Assembly: GCF_017352155.2 (NCBI RefSeq)
Contig: NZ_CP071462.1
Coordinates: forward strand, 2,046,001 to 2,110,000
Reading direction: 5' to 3'
DNA from: Haloterrigena alkaliphila
GTDB lineage: Archaea; Halobacteriota; Halobacteria; Halobacteriales; Natrialbaceae
DNA: 64,000 bases
This document shows positions 24,901 through 33,382 of this stretch, in pieces (positions within the stretch are counted from its first letter, which is position 1; every line of letters begins with the position of its first letter). The position numbers and the translations under genes were made by a program. The notes under the pieces were generated by a model that saw nothing but the letters and a program-made list of their open reading frames with translations, was not told where the DNA came from and made no database searches.

Positions 24901-25039
24901 CTACGAACAGGTCGACGAGAGCGAGGGCGACCGCGTCGTCGCCCCCGGCGCCTCGTGTCGGACCCAACTCGAGGGGCGGCCCGGCGCGACCGAGGAACCG
25001 CCGACGCCGATCGAACTGGTGGCGGCCGCGCTCGAGTGA
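21962..25039 (+). CDS. Fused FAD-linked and iron-sulfur oxidoreductase (D-lactate/glycolate dehydrogenase, GlcD-GlcF type)
   Basis: 1025 residues. The N-terminal half (about 30-570) is a GlcD-like FAD domain with LPRGGGTSLAGQT as FAD loop and SGEHGDGRART near its end. Two ferredoxin-type Cys clusters follow (CHGCGGCR with a later C-P, and CIGCKGCAIDCP, about 620-700), then CCG-type cysteine-rich motifs (HGHCHQKAT and DSGCCGMAGSFGYE) near the C-terminus. Such fusions oxidise 2-hydroxy acids and pass electrons to the respiratory chain. Start ATG 21962 removes a non-conserved 13-residue extension. The substrate is not determined. Confidence 0.88.
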   Translation: MSLEPSGDPAADRRANYDYRSDEVDRPALVDDLEAVVDCEVRADSYSRELYATDASAYEVTPIAVAFPQSTADVVAIVEYCAQREIPVLPRGGGTSLAGQTVNRAVVLDFSRHMNEIREIDPDERTATVQPGTILGTLNETLAPHDLKFAPDPAWGDKSAIGGAIGNNSTGAHSLKYGKTDAYVEEVEAVLADGTVTTFGEVTREEIADRADPDGDLEARIHAEVDRILEEDADLIAETYPDLKRNVSGYNLDRLVAEARGEELPGGEDTGEPGTVNLARLLAGSEGTLAIVTEATVSLEPVPETKAVALLCYPELHDAMRDVEPILAHDPAAVEVLDDVLIDLARDTAEFGPVTEMLPEGTNATLLVEFYAEDTDHGREQVAGLFADRVPSATPAGEPAADAPRADDAETLALEALEAYDADERAQLWKLRKSGLPILLSRTTDEKHISFIEDTAIPPEHLPEFVERFEEILEDHDTYATFYAHAGPGVLHVRPLVNTKTEIGLDQLHGIADDVTDLVVDLGGSVSGEHGDGRARTQWNHKLYGDELWETFQDLKTAFDPDWLLNPGQVVFREDDPTDLREHLRFDPDYAFESDFEPELRWENDNGFQGMVELCHGCGGCRGEQETTGGVMCPTFRASREEITATRGRANALRQAMSGDLESEEAFTDEFIEEVLGLCIGCKGCAIDCPSEVDMAKLKAEVTHEYHQRNGATLRDRLFANVATLSKWGSRLAPLSNTASKLPGARSLLEATVGIDSSRPLPTFRANTFRDWFAHRGGSQVAEREADRRAVLYPDTYTNHSHLAAGKAAVRALEAANVHVTVPDELGDTGRPAFSKGFLEQARETARENVSKLAALVDEGRDIVVIEPSDAVMFQLDYLDLLTGEQVQQVAGSTYGVCEYIDTFRLDETMAFDERAATDALTYHGHCHQKATRKDHHAVGVLRRAGYAVDPLDSGCCGMAGSFGYEAEHASMSDAIADILYEQVDESEGDRVVAPGASCRTQLEGRPGATEEPPTPIELVAAALE

Positions 25040-25143
25040 GTGGGCGGTGCCGCTCGAGCGGGTGTCGGCGCCACGCGAGTGATCGACCGTAGCCGAGCGG
25101 TGCTCGAAAACGTCGGTATCGCCGGTCGAACCCGTCTCATCCG

Positions 25144-27477
25144 CTACTCCGTCAACTGTTTCGCGAGGGTGAAGGAGAACGTCGCGCCCTCGCCGGGTTC
25201 GGACTCGACCCAGATGGACCCGCCGTGATTCTCGACGATTTCTTGGCACAGCGAGAGCCCGATCCCGGTTCCCGGATACTCGTCCTCGTGATGCAGTCGC
25301 TTGAAGACCTCGAAGATCCGGTCGGTCTTTTCCGGGTCGATGCCGATGCCGTCGTCGGCCACCGCGAACTCCCAGCAGTCGGGGCGCTCTTCGACGCTGA
25401 TCTCGATCGCTGGCGGGTCGTCGCCGCTGTACTTGATCGCGTTCGAGACGAGGTTACCGAACAGTTGCTCGAGTTGCTCGCGATCGGCCGTCACGGTCGG
25501 CAGTGCGTCGACGGTGAGCGTCGCGCCGCTCTCCTCGATCTGCATCCGCAGGTTCTCGGTGACCCGTTCGATGACGGCGTCTCCGTCGACCGGTTCGAAC
25601 TCCTCGCCGGACTGCTCGACCCGCGAAAACGCGAGGAGATCGTCGACCATCAGCCGCATCCGGTCGGCGCCGTCGACCGCGAACTCGATGTAGTCCGTCG
25701 CGTCCTCGTCGAGTTCGTCCGCGTATCGGTTCTCGAGGAGCTGGAGGTAGCTGGAGATCATCCGCAGCGGCTCTTGGAGGTCGTGGCTGGCGGCGTAGGC
25801 GAACTGCTGGAGCCGATCGTTCGACTGTTTCAACTGCTCGATCGTCCGCTCGAGTTCGGCCTCGCGCTCGACCTGTTCGGTGACGTCTCGCGTCAGCGCC
25901 ACGTGGACGGTCGTTCCGTCGGGGCGGTGCAGCGGCGCCGCGTGCGACTCCATGTGCCGTCGCGTGCCGTCCAGTCCGACGACGTCGAACTCGAGGGTCT
26001 CCCGTTCACCCCCACAGATCCGCTCGTTGAACTCGCGGAACGACTCGCGGTGTTCGGGGGCGATCAGGTCGTAGACGCATTCGCCGACCACGGCGGACTC
26101 GGACTCGGCTTCCACCATCTCCAGCCCGGCGGGGTTCATCTGCAACAGCGTGCCGTCGGCGCCGACGGTCTTGATGCACTCGGGGGTCGTTTCGACGAGC
26201 GCACTCAGGTGCTCCGTGCGCTCGCGGAGGTCCCGCTCGCGCTGGCGGCGCTCGAGTTCGTACTTCACCCACTGTCCCATCGACTGCAGGAACGCGCGCT
26301 CGTCGTCCGAGAAGCCGACGTCCCTCGGCTCGGAGGTAACGAAGAAGAACGTCCGGTCGGTACCGCCGTCGATTTCGACGTACGTGCCGAGATACGCGCG
26401 GATGCCGAACTCCCGATAGACGGTGACGTCGTCGTACCCTTCCTCGCGGGGGTCCGATACGCTCCCGGCCGACTTGATTTCGGTGGCGGCAGTGCAGTAG
26501 GTCTCGGACAGCGGCAGTTCGACGCCGGGCTCGAAATGCTCGTGGTCGTCGCTGACGCGCTCGACCTCGAACCAGTCGTCGGCCGTATCGACGCGCGCCA
26601 TCGCACCGAGTTCGAGGTCGAACCGCTCACGCCCCAGTTCGAACAGCGCCTGCAGTTTCTCCTCGAACGTCCGATCCGTGTCGGCGATGATCTCGGTCTG
26701 CTCCCGCTCGAACCGCTGGCGCTCCTCCAGGTCCGCTTTCGCATCGGTCTGCTCGCGGAGCGTCCCCAGCATGCGGTCGACCTCGTGAGCGGGCCGGTCG
26801 GGGCCGAGGAACTCGGAGGGCGGCGTATAGTAGGCGTTCCGGCTCACCCTGTCGCCGTGCATCAGGTGGGGATGGGTGTTGATGACGTCGCGAATCACTT
26901 CCGGCGAGAATCGCTCGCGGTTGTACTGACAGAGCGCCATCCCGTCGGCGTCTTGAAAGAGGTAGTTCGCCTTGCTCTCACAGATCAGGAGGTCGTCGGC
27001 GTCGGGATCGTCGCCGAGAATAAAGCTCATCTCGCCGGTCACGCGGAGCGCGTCGTACTCCTCGTTCGCTTCGGCGATGGCGTCCTCGAGAAACGCGAGC
27101 GTATCCGCCGGGTCGAACGACCCGGTCCGGAGATAGGTCTCCTGTTCGTCGTGAATGGATAGGGCGCCCGATTCGAGGGCGTCGTCCACGTCGATTCCGC
27201 GCTTCCGCATCGCGTCGGTCACCGTTTCTCGAGAGTTCTCGTGGGTGATGTAGACGCACCGCTCCCCGCGCTCGAGTCCCTGGCGGATGTAGGGGACAAC
27301 CGCCGCGAACTGTTCGTCGCGGCTCTCGTAGACGAGTGCGAGATGATCGTTCCCGTGCTCGTGATCGTCGAGCGACTCGACGGGCCCGCGAAACGCCGAG
27401 CACTGACGCAGCGCGTCGAGTCCGGTCTCTCCGACCGACCGGCTGCGCCGCGTATCGCCCTGGGCCTGTTGACTCAT
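25144..27477 (-). CDS. Sensor histidine kinase with MEDS, GAF and PAS domains
   Basis: 777 residues, no membrane segments, so cytoplasmic. Order: an N-terminal MEDS/DcmR-type sensory domain (about 45-220; LALVYESRDEQFAAVVPYI, YITHENSRE), a GAF domain (about 260-410), a PAS domain (about 425-545), the His-phosphotransfer helix with YAASHDLQEPLRM (phospho-His near 560), and an ATPase domain with N box GNLVSNAIKYSG, G box DDGIGIDP and GTGIGLSL. It would sense a small molecule or redox state and phosphorylate an unlinked response regulator; none is adjacent. Its 3' end faces the end of the FAD/Fe-S dehydrogenase gene. Confidence 0.88.
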   Translation of the reverse strand: MSQQAQGDTRRSRSVGETGLDALRQCSAFRGPVESLDDHEHGNDHLALVYESRDEQFAAVVPYIRQGLERGERCVYITHENSRETVTDAMRKRGIDVDDALESGALSIHDEQETYLRTGSFDPADTLAFLEDAIAEANEEYDALRVTGEMSFILGDDPDADDLLICESKANYLFQDADGMALCQYNRERFSPEVIRDVINTHPHLMHGDRVSRNAYYTPPSEFLGPDRPAHEVDRMLGTLREQTDAKADLEERQRFEREQTEIIADTDRTFEEKLQALFELGRERFDLELGAMARVDTADDWFEVERVSDDHEHFEPGVELPLSETYCTAATEIKSAGSVSDPREEGYDDVTVYREFGIRAYLGTYVEIDGGTDRTFFFVTSEPRDVGFSDDERAFLQSMGQWVKYELERRQRERDLRERTEHLSALVETTPECIKTVGADGTLLQMNPAGLEMVEAESESAVVGECVYDLIAPEHRESFREFNERICGGERETLEFDVVGLDGTRRHMESHAAPLHRPDGTTVHVALTRDVTEQVEREAELERTIEQLKQSNDRLQQFAYAASHDLQEPLRMISSYLQLLENRYADELDEDATDYIEFAVDGADRMRLMVDDLLAFSRVEQSGEEFEPVDGDAVIERVTENLRMQIEESGATLTVDALPTVTADREQLEQLFGNLVSNAIKYSGDDPPAIEISVEERPDCWEFAVADDGIGIDPEKTDRIFEVFKRLHHEDEYPGTGIGLSLCQEIVENHGGSIWVESEPGEGATFSFTLAKQLTE

Positions 27478-27562
27478 TGCTGCGGGCTAGTCGTGCCGGA
27501 CGGTTAAACGTGGTGCGGCTGGCACCGCCACGGACGGCCGTCGAAAAACGCGCGACTCGAGT

Positions 27563-28702
27563 TCAGCGCCCGACCAGGTCCTCGTAGCGCGCCCCGGTCT
27601 GTTTCAGCGTTGCCGTCGAGTAGAGCCGCTCGTGGTCGACGGGGAGATATTCCGCGGCCAGTTCGTCGATCTTCGCGTCGACGGCGTCGGCGTCGCGGCC
27701 GTGAATCATCGTGAACAGATTGTACGGCCACGCCTGCGCGGGCCGGCGAGGTCGATGGTAGCAGAGCGTGACGGAGGGCAAACCGCCCGCGCGCTCGCCC
27801 CACTCGTCGAGGCGGTCGTCGGGCACGTCCCAGACGACCATGCAGTTCGCGTCGAAGCCGGTGACGACGTGGTTGACGACGCAGCCGATGCGTTTGATAC
27901 AGCCGGTCTCGAGCAGTCGTTCGACGCCTTCGAGGACGTCCGCGACGTCGACGTCGTCCCCGAGCCGAGCCGCGATATCGCGGTATGGCGTCCGCGAGAG
28001 CGCAAACCCGTCCTGAATCGCCAGCAGGAGGTCGGCATCGAACGCCGAGAGGTCGCCGGCGGCCTCCTGGCTGACGCGGGTCGCCGAGGCGTCCGTGCCC
28101 GCGTCGAGGCTCGCAGGTTCATCGTTGTCTCGCGGCCTCGCCGCTTGACTGTTCGCGGAACATTGTTCCACGCTACCCGTCGAGTCCGCTGAGCGTGGCG
28201 CGCTCTCCCGCGCGAAGCGGTCCGCGTTGACCACGGGGAACTCGAGGTCGATGTAGTAATCGGTCCGCATCGGCAGGTTCAGCACCGCACAGCCGGTTCG
28301 CTCCTCGATTTCGGCGAGGATCTCGTCGCGCCGTTCCCGGGAGCCGGCGGTGACGACGAACCACATGTTCCACTCGTGGTCGCGGGCGTAGTTGTGGTTG
28401 ACCTGCCGGTACTCGTTGACGACCGCCGCGACCTCCTCGAAGCGGTCCGCAGGCGCGCGGACGGCCGCGAGCGTCGACGAGCCGATCACCGGCGGATTGA
28501 GGACGGCGCCGAACCGGCGGACGATCCCCGACTCGTGGAGTCGGCGAACGCGCTCGAGGGCCTCGTCCTCGCCGACGCCAAGCGCATCGCCGATGCGGCA
28601 GAAGGGGCGTTCCGTGACGGGGACGCCGCTCTGGAAGCCGTCGACGATGGCGGCGTCGACGTCGTCGAGCCCCGCACGCCAGTCCCCCGAGGGGGTGCTC
28701 AT
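27563..28702 (-). CDS. ahbAB: Siroheme decarboxylase, AhbA-AhbB fusion
   Basis: 379 residues made of two Lrp/AsnC-like halves. The first (about 10-160) contains a winged helix and VNHNYARDHEWNMWFV; the second (about 218-379) contains a second winged helix and CYHRPRR ... WPYNLFTMIHG. These are hallmarks of AhbA and AhbB, usually separate subunits that decarboxylate siroheme to 12,18-didecarboxysiroheme in the alternative heme pathway. They are joined here by an acidic linker of about 55 residues, so one polypeptide would hold both subunits. It is divergent from the GNAT gene at 28883. Confidence 0.85.
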   Translation of the reverse strand: MSTPSGDWRAGLDDVDAAIVDGFQSGVPVTERPFCRIGDALGVGEDEALERVRRLHESGIVRRFGAVLNPPVIGSSTLAAVRAPADRFEEVAAVVNEYRQVNHNYARDHEWNMWFVVTAGSRERRDEILAEIEERTGCAVLNLPMRTDYYIDLEFPVVNADRFARESAPRSADSTGSVEQCSANSQAARPRDNDEPASLDAGTDASATRVSQEAAGDLSAFDADLLLAIQDGFALSRTPYRDIAARLGDDVDVADVLEGVERLLETGCIKRIGCVVNHVVTGFDANCMVVWDVPDDRLDEWGERAGGLPSVTLCYHRPRRPAQAWPYNLFTMIHGRDADAVDAKIDELAAEYLPVDHERLYSTATLKQTGARYEDLVGR

Positions 28703-28852
28703 TGGTGGGCCTAGGGAGAACGGGACCGTATTGCTTTCGGGTCGTGACGGTTTGCGGGACCGTTTCCGACGACTGTCGCCGTCTCCGGGACCGACCCGGT
28801 CCGGTACGTATCCGAAGCGCTGACCGTCTCTCTCGCATGATGATTGAAACGG

Positions 28853-28860
28853 TTATTATC
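28853..28860 (+). promoter_or_regulatory. TATA box of the HTH-GNAT gene
   Basis: TTATTATC lies 23-30 bases before ATG 28883, consistent with a leaderless transcript and with choosing ATG 28883 over ATG 28844, which lies upstream of this element. Confidence 0.5.
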
Positions 28861-28882
28861 GTGGTGGACGTTACCAGTAGTC

Positions 28883-29644
28883 ATGAGGCTGGCCGAACCC
28901 GACGCCATCGCGGACGACGACCGAACGCGGATCTACGACTACGTGGAGGCACAGGGCGCCGTCGACAGGGACCGGGTCAGACGGGAGCTGTTCCCGGCCG
29001 ACCCGCCCGGTGACCCGCAGCACTCCCGGGCGTTCCGGCACAGCGTGGCGATCCTCAAGCGCGACGGCTACCTCGAGGAGGAGGACGACGGTACCCTTCG
29101 CATCGCCATCGACGTCGACGAGGGCCGCGAGGAGTTCGCGACCGACGACGCCGACGTCACGATCAGACCCGCTAGACAGGAGGACCTCTCGGGGATCGTC
29201 GGCGCGATGCGACAGGTCGTCGCGGAGCTGACCTCCATCGAGGCCGAGTCCGTCGCGGACGAACTCGACCACGAGGACGCGCTGCTCCGCCACAACGAGT
29301 ACGAGTCCCGGATGTTCTTCGTCGCGACCGTCGACGGCGACGTCGTCGGCTGGGCCCACCTCCACCTGCCGAACCTCGAGAAACTCCGCCACACCGCGGA
29401 ACTGACCGTCGGCGTCCTCGAGGGCTATCGCGGAATGGGGGTCGGCAGCGAGTTGCTCGACCGCGCCCTCGAGTGGGCCCGCTCGACGGATCACGAGAAA
29501 GTCTACCAGAGCGTCCCGTCGACCAACGAGCGGGCGATCGAATTCTTCGAGGACCGCGGCTGGATCGTCGAGGCCGTCCGGGAGGCCCACTACAAACTCG
29601 ACGAGGAGTACATCGACGAGGTGATGATGGCGACGGAGCTGTGA
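28883..29644 (+). CDS. GNAT family N-acetyltransferase with N-terminal helical domain
   Basis: 253 residues from ATG 28883. Residues 1-90 are a charged helical domain resembling a winged helix (DRTRIYDYVEAQGAVDRDRVRRELF); residues about 95-250 form a GNAT domain with acetyl-CoA loop VLEGYRGMGVGSELLDRALEWA and a late VPSTNERAIEFFEDRGW. The family transfers an acetyl group from acetyl-CoA to an amine; the target is unknown. The combination of possible DNA-binding domain and acetyltransferase recalls haloarchaeal regulatory GNATs, but that role is inference. Confidence 0.82.
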   Translation: MRLAEPDAIADDDRTRIYDYVEAQGAVDRDRVRRELFPADPPGDPQHSRAFRHSVAILKRDGYLEEEDDGTLRIAIDVDEGREEFATDDADVTIRPARQEDLSGIVGAMRQVVAELTSIEAESVADELDHEDALLRHNEYESRMFFVATVDGDVVGWAHLHLPNLEKLRHTAELTVGVLEGYRGMGVGSELLDRALEWARSTDHEKVYQSVPSTNERAIEFFEDRGWIVEAVREAHYKLDEEYIDEVMMATEL

Positions 29645-29776
29645 CGGTTCGACCGACGTGAGTCGGCGATATCGTTCGAACTTGGTGGCCGTCGAGACTG
29701 GACGAATGCGCCGTTCGACGGCCGACGCACTCCCGATTACGGGGGGTTTTTGCGGGTCGCCTCCCAACGAACGCGT

Positions 29777-30844
29777 ATGGCGAATGCATCCCAGACGTTC
29801 GGCGAGTGGCCGCTCAAGCGGCTGCTGACGGAGGTCGTCGGCTCCGGTCCCAAATCGGCCGACGACATGAGTTCCGAGCAGGCACGCGAGGCGATGCAGC
29901 GGATCTTCGCGGGCGAACCGGACGAAACGACCCTCGGCGCGTTCTGGCTGGCCAACCGCTGGAAGCGCAACATCCCCGAGGAATTGGCGGCGTACGCCGA
30001 CGTCATGCGCGAGGAGTCGGTCGTGACCGCCGAACCCGACGCCGACCCGGTCGACTGCGGGGCCAACTACGACGGCAAGCACACCTCCGCCGTCCTCGGC
30101 GTCGGCGCCGGCATCGTCGCCGCCGCCGCGGGCACGCCGATCGTCGTCCACTCCGGCGATCGCGTCCCCACCCAGAAGGCGACGGCGTACAAACACGTCC
30201 TCGACGAACTCGGCGTCAGAACCGACCTCGAACCCGCCGAGAGCGCCGACATGGTCGACGAGACCGGCTTCGGCTTCTACTACCAGCCCGCGTTCAACCC
30301 CGGCGTCCACGACCTGCTCGAGCGACGCGATCAGATGGGTGTGCGCACGTTCGTCAACACGATCGAGACCGTCGCCAACCCCGCGAACGCCGACGTCCAC
30401 CTCGGCTCGTTCTACCACCTCGCGTTCGCGAAGAAGCTGACCGACCTCATCCGGAACAGCGACCACCTCGACTACTCTCGAGCCATCTTCTTCCAGGGGA
30501 TGGAAGGCTACGACGACATCCGCCCCGGTTACACGAAGGTCGCGGAATGGAGTGAGGGTGAGGATCTCGAGGACTACGAGATCGAGACCGCCGAGTACGG
30601 CATGGAGATGGAGAGCGAGGACCTCGCAGTCGACGACGTCGCCGCCGACTCGGCGTCGATCACCGAGGCCGTGCTGGCCGGGGAGCGCGACGACCACTTC
30701 GCCGACGCCATCGCGCTCAACGGCGCGTTCCGGATGTACGCCCGCGAGGACGTGAACAGTCTCGAGGAAGGACTCGAAACGGCCCGCGACGTCATCGCCG
30801 ACGGCAGCGCCGGAGCGGTGCTCGACGAATTGCGAGCGTTCTGA
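29777..30844 (+). CDS. TrpD2-like glycosyltransferase family 3 protein (anthranilate phosphoribosyltransferase homologue)
   Basis: 355 residues from ATG 29777. It has the two-domain plan of nucleoside phosphorylase/phosphoribosyltransferase family 3: an N-terminal helical domain (FGEWPLKRLLTEVVG... MQRIFAGEPDETTLGAFW) and an alpha/beta core. The usual GTGGD motif is replaced by DCGANYDGKHTSAVLG (about residues 95-110), and the NIST-type loop is absent, so it is probably not the tryptophan-pathway enzyme but a TrpD2/YbiB-like relative. No trp genes adjoin it. Confidence 0.72.
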   Translation: MANASQTFGEWPLKRLLTEVVGSGPKSADDMSSEQAREAMQRIFAGEPDETTLGAFWLANRWKRNIPEELAAYADVMREESVVTAEPDADPVDCGANYDGKHTSAVLGVGAGIVAAAAGTPIVVHSGDRVPTQKATAYKHVLDELGVRTDLEPAESADMVDETGFGFYYQPAFNPGVHDLLERRDQMGVRTFVNTIETVANPANADVHLGSFYHLAFAKKLTDLIRNSDHLDYSRAIFFQGMEGYDDIRPGYTKVAEWSEGEDLEDYEIETAEYGMEMESEDLAVDDVAADSASITEAVLAGERDDHFADAIALNGAFRMYAREDVNSLEEGLETARDVIADGSAGAVLDELRAF

Positions 30845-30940
30845 ACGGCGCCGGCCGGTGTCACCGCCCGACGGTCGCCCGATCCTCACTGTCCGGAACG
30901 GGTGACTACTTTCTTGTGTGACGCCGTAGCCCCGACGCGT

Positions 30941-31879
30941 ATGGACGCGGGCCTCGCGACGACTGCGCTCGAGCGACTCCGGTCGAACGGAGCGACGGGA
31001 CTGCTCGCCGACGCGCGGGACTTCCTCTCGTGGAAAACGCAGCGGGTCGGCCGCTACTACGCGCGGGCCCTCCGCTCGCGGCTGTCGGGCCGTCCCCATC
31101 CGTGGCGACCGATCGAGGTGCCGGCCCGTTCGATCGAGTGGACGATGAAGCGCGAACCGGTCCACGGCGGGGCTGACGTCGTGCGGTTCCACAACCGCCG
31201 CCACGCCGGCGCGGTCGTCGGCGGCGACTGGGACCGCCTCCTCTCGGTGCGGTTCGAGGAGATGCCCAAGTACCGGGCCGTCGCGGCGCGCTTCGAGGAC
31301 GGCGTCCCCTGGGAGGAGACCGACATCTTCGCGGAACTCGCCGAGACGATCGCGGAACGCGGCCGGTTCGACGGCTGCGAGAGCCGCGCGGACCTCCGCG
31401 AGCGATACCGAGAGATCGACGAACTCTACGAGCGCATCCGGGAAGCGGGGTACCGGGGCCCCGACGAACTGGGCGGCCCGCTGGGCGTCGAGTCGCGACT
31501 GGACCTTCCGACCGTCAACGTCGGCCGCGACGGCCGACTCGTCTCCGCGCAGGGCGGCGGCTACCACCGGATCTCGATCGCGAAACTCCTCGACCTCGAG
31601 ATTCCCGTTCGGGTCGTCGTCCGCCACGCGGAGTGGCAGGAAATCCGCGAGACCGTCGCGGCGGCGGAGTCGATCGTCGACGTTCCCGCCGACTACCGCC
31701 AGCATCTCGACCACCCGGACCTGCGGGCGGTCCGACCCGAACCCGAGCGAGCGGACCGCGTCGGCACGTTCGGCGATGACGATGCGTGCGGCGCGACCGA
31801 CATCGGCACGTCCGACACCGGCACATCCGACACCGGCGCGTCCGACGGCAGTCGACTCGAAGAGCCGGCGGACGACTGA
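30941..31879 (+). CDS. Haloarchaeal protein with ParB/sulfiredoxin-like core, function unknown
   Basis: 312 residues from ATG 30941. The middle (about 150-240) has an arrangement reminiscent of ParB/Srx-type proteins: VNVGRDGRLVSAQGGGYHRISIAKLLDLEIPVRVVVRH. It is preceded by a strongly basic N-terminal part and an acidic helix region. The C-terminus is a low-complexity Gly-Thr-Ser-Asp tail encoded by a 15-bp tandem repeat (31802-31846). I recognise no precise family; in haloarchaea proteins of this shape occur near surface glycosylation genes, but nothing of that kind lies here. Confidence 0.65.
   Translation: MDAGLATTALERLRSNGATGLLADARDFLSWKTQRVGRYYARALRSRLSGRPHPWRPIEVPARSIEWTMKREPVHGGADVVRFHNRRHAGAVVGGDWDRLLSVRFEEMPKYRAVAARFEDGVPWEETDIFAELAETIAERGRFDGCESRADLRERYREIDELYERIREAGYRGPDELGGPLGVESRLDLPTVNVGRDGRLVSAQGGGYHRISIAKLLDLEIPVRVVVRHAEWQEIRETVAAAESIVDVPADYRQHLDHPDLRAVRPEPERADRVGTFGDDDACGATDIGTSDTGTSDTGASDGSRLEEPADD
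31802..31846 (+). repeat. 15-bp tandem repeat, three units, within a coding region
   Basis: Three consecutive 15-base units (ATCGGCACGTCCGAC, ACCGGCACATCCGAC, ACCGGCGCGTCCGAC) encode a repeated Thr/Ile-Gly-Thr/Ala-Ser-Asp. Length is likely to vary between strains because the frame is kept. Confidence 0.8.
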
Positions 31880-32068
31880 GCGTGCGGCACTCTCGAGATC
31901 GTCGGCCTCGAGCGAATCATCGAGTGAGACGGCGATTACGCTCGAGTCCGGTTTCGACCGACAGCGATACCAGTCGTTCGCTTACCGGGCGTCAAATGTT
32001 ATCTCTGTTTTCTCAGACGACCACTTTCGTAAACAGTGGGGGCGTTCTACGCCAAAATAATGAACGAA

Positions 32069-32076
32069 CTTATGTA
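32069..32076 (+). promoter_or_regulatory. TATA box of the SDR gene at 32099
   Basis: CTTATGTA lies 23-30 bases before ATG 32099 in AT-rich DNA, consistent with a leaderless transcript. Confidence 0.5.
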
Positions 32077-32098
32077 ATGGCCGTTCGATACCGCGAGT

Positions 32099-32857
32099 AT
32101 GCGATTGGAAGACAAAACGGTCGTTATCACCGGTGCGGGTGCGGGGATCGGTCGCGAAACGGCTCGACTGTGCGCCGACGAGGGCGCGCGCGTCATCGTT
32201 ACGGACGTCGACGTCGAGGGTGGCGAGGAAACCGTCGACCTGATCGAGGACGCCGGCGGCGAGGCGGAGTTCGCCGAACTCGACGTCACCGACAGCGAGC
32301 GGGTCCACACCGTCGTCGACGAGGTCGCTGAGGAGTACGGGCTCGACGTGATGATCAACAACGCCGGCACCGGTCACCCCGGCGGCCCGCTCGAGGAGCT
32401 GGACGACGAGGTCCGCGACTTCGTGGTCGATATCAACGTCAACGGCGTCTGGAACGGCTGTTCCGCCGCCCTGCCACACATGAAGGAGCAGGGACACGGC
32501 TCGATCGTCAACGTCGGCTCGCTGGCGAGCATTCTCGGCCTCCCGAAACAGGCCGCCTACTCGACGACCAAAGCCGCCGTGTTGAACATGACCCGGACGA
32601 TCGCCGCCGAGGCCGGCCCCCACGGCGTCCGCGCCAACGCCGTCTGTCCCGGTTTCACGGAGACCCAGATGTTAGACGAGTACCTCGAGAAACGGGACGA
32701 TCCGGAGCAAGCGCAGAAGGCGATGGCCGAACAGTACCCGCTCAAACGCCTCGGGAAACCCGACGAAATCGCGAACGCGATCCTGTTCCTCGCCAGCGAC
32801 GAGGCCTCGTTCGTCACCGGCCACGGACTGGTCGTCGACGGCGGCTTCTCGGCCTGA
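32099..32857 (+). CDS. SDR family oxidoreductase (FabG-like)
   Basis: 252 residues, classical short-chain dehydrogenase. The cofactor loop TGAGAGIGRETA is near residue 12, NNAGTG near 87, the catalytic Ser in NVGSLASI and the Y-x3-K pair in AYSTTKAAV (about 155-163). The acidic residue after the second beta strand (VTDVDVEGG) favours NAD over NADP. It reduces a ketone or oxidises an alcohol; substrate unknown. It stands as a single gene with its own TATA box. Confidence 0.9.
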   Translation: MRLEDKTVVITGAGAGIGRETARLCADEGARVIVTDVDVEGGEETVDLIEDAGGEAEFAELDVTDSERVHTVVDEVAEEYGLDVMINNAGTGHPGGPLEELDDEVRDFVVDINVNGVWNGCSAALPHMKEQGHGSIVNVGSLASILGLPKQAAYSTTKAAVLNMTRTIAAEAGPHGVRANAVCPGFTETQMLDEYLEKRDDPEQAQKAMAEQYPLKRLGKPDEIANAILFLASDEASFVTGHGLVVDGGFSA

Positions 32858-32959
32858 GGACTGGACTCGGGAATCGCCCGGGGCCGAAACCGAAATCGTT
32901 TTTTCCACCGCCAGTAGTTTCTATCTACTAACACGTCCGTTCGGCGGACGACGGTCCCT

Positions 32960-33346
32960 ATGACACTCGCTCCAGCACTCGCCGACGTCGGAAGCACCCT
33001 CGAGGGCGCGACCGGCGTCGGTCGATACCTCCTCGTGTTCGTCCTCGCGATGATTCCGGCGATCGAACCGTTCATCGTCATCCCGGTCGCGATCGGCCTC
33101 GGACTCGATCCGATCGCGACGGGGGTCGCCGCCTTCGCCGGCAGCCTCACCGGCGTCGCGGCGATCGTCCTCGCACACCGGCGAGTCGCCGCCTGGTTGG
33201 CGAACCGACGGGGCGGCGACGACATCGACTCGAGCGATCGCTACGGTCGCGCGCGGCGGGTCTGGAAGCGATACGGGCTCGCCGTCTGGACGGTCGGGCT
33301 CGTCGCCGCCTCGACGCTCGGGTTCTCGTTGCTGGGACTCGTCTGA
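32960..33346 (+). CDS. Small multidrug export protein-like membrane protein (COG2426 type)
   Basis: 128 residues with three or four hydrophobic segments. The conserved opening of the family is visible as LVFVLAMIPAIEPFIVIPVAIGLGLDP, followed by FAGSLTGVAAIV. The name is historical; actual transport activity is poorly documented. It is slightly shorter than most members. It lies about 100 bases after the SDR gene and converges with the deacylase gene. Confidence 0.7.
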   Translation: MTLAPALADVGSTLEGATGVGRYLLVFVLAMIPAIEPFIVIPVAIGLGLDPIATGVAAFAGSLTGVAAIVLAHRRVAAWLANRRGGDDIDSSDRYGRARRVWKRYGLAVWTVGLVAASTLGFSLLGLV

Positions 33347-33382
33347 GCCGCGTCGGTCGTCACTCTCGAGTCGCGCCGGTCG

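Noticed and set aside
28871-31714. Minus-strand frame of 947 codons over three plus-strand genes
   Set aside because: It crosses GNAT, TrpD2-like and ParB-like genes on the opposite strand; the protein shows no domain and the plus-strand genes have clear families.
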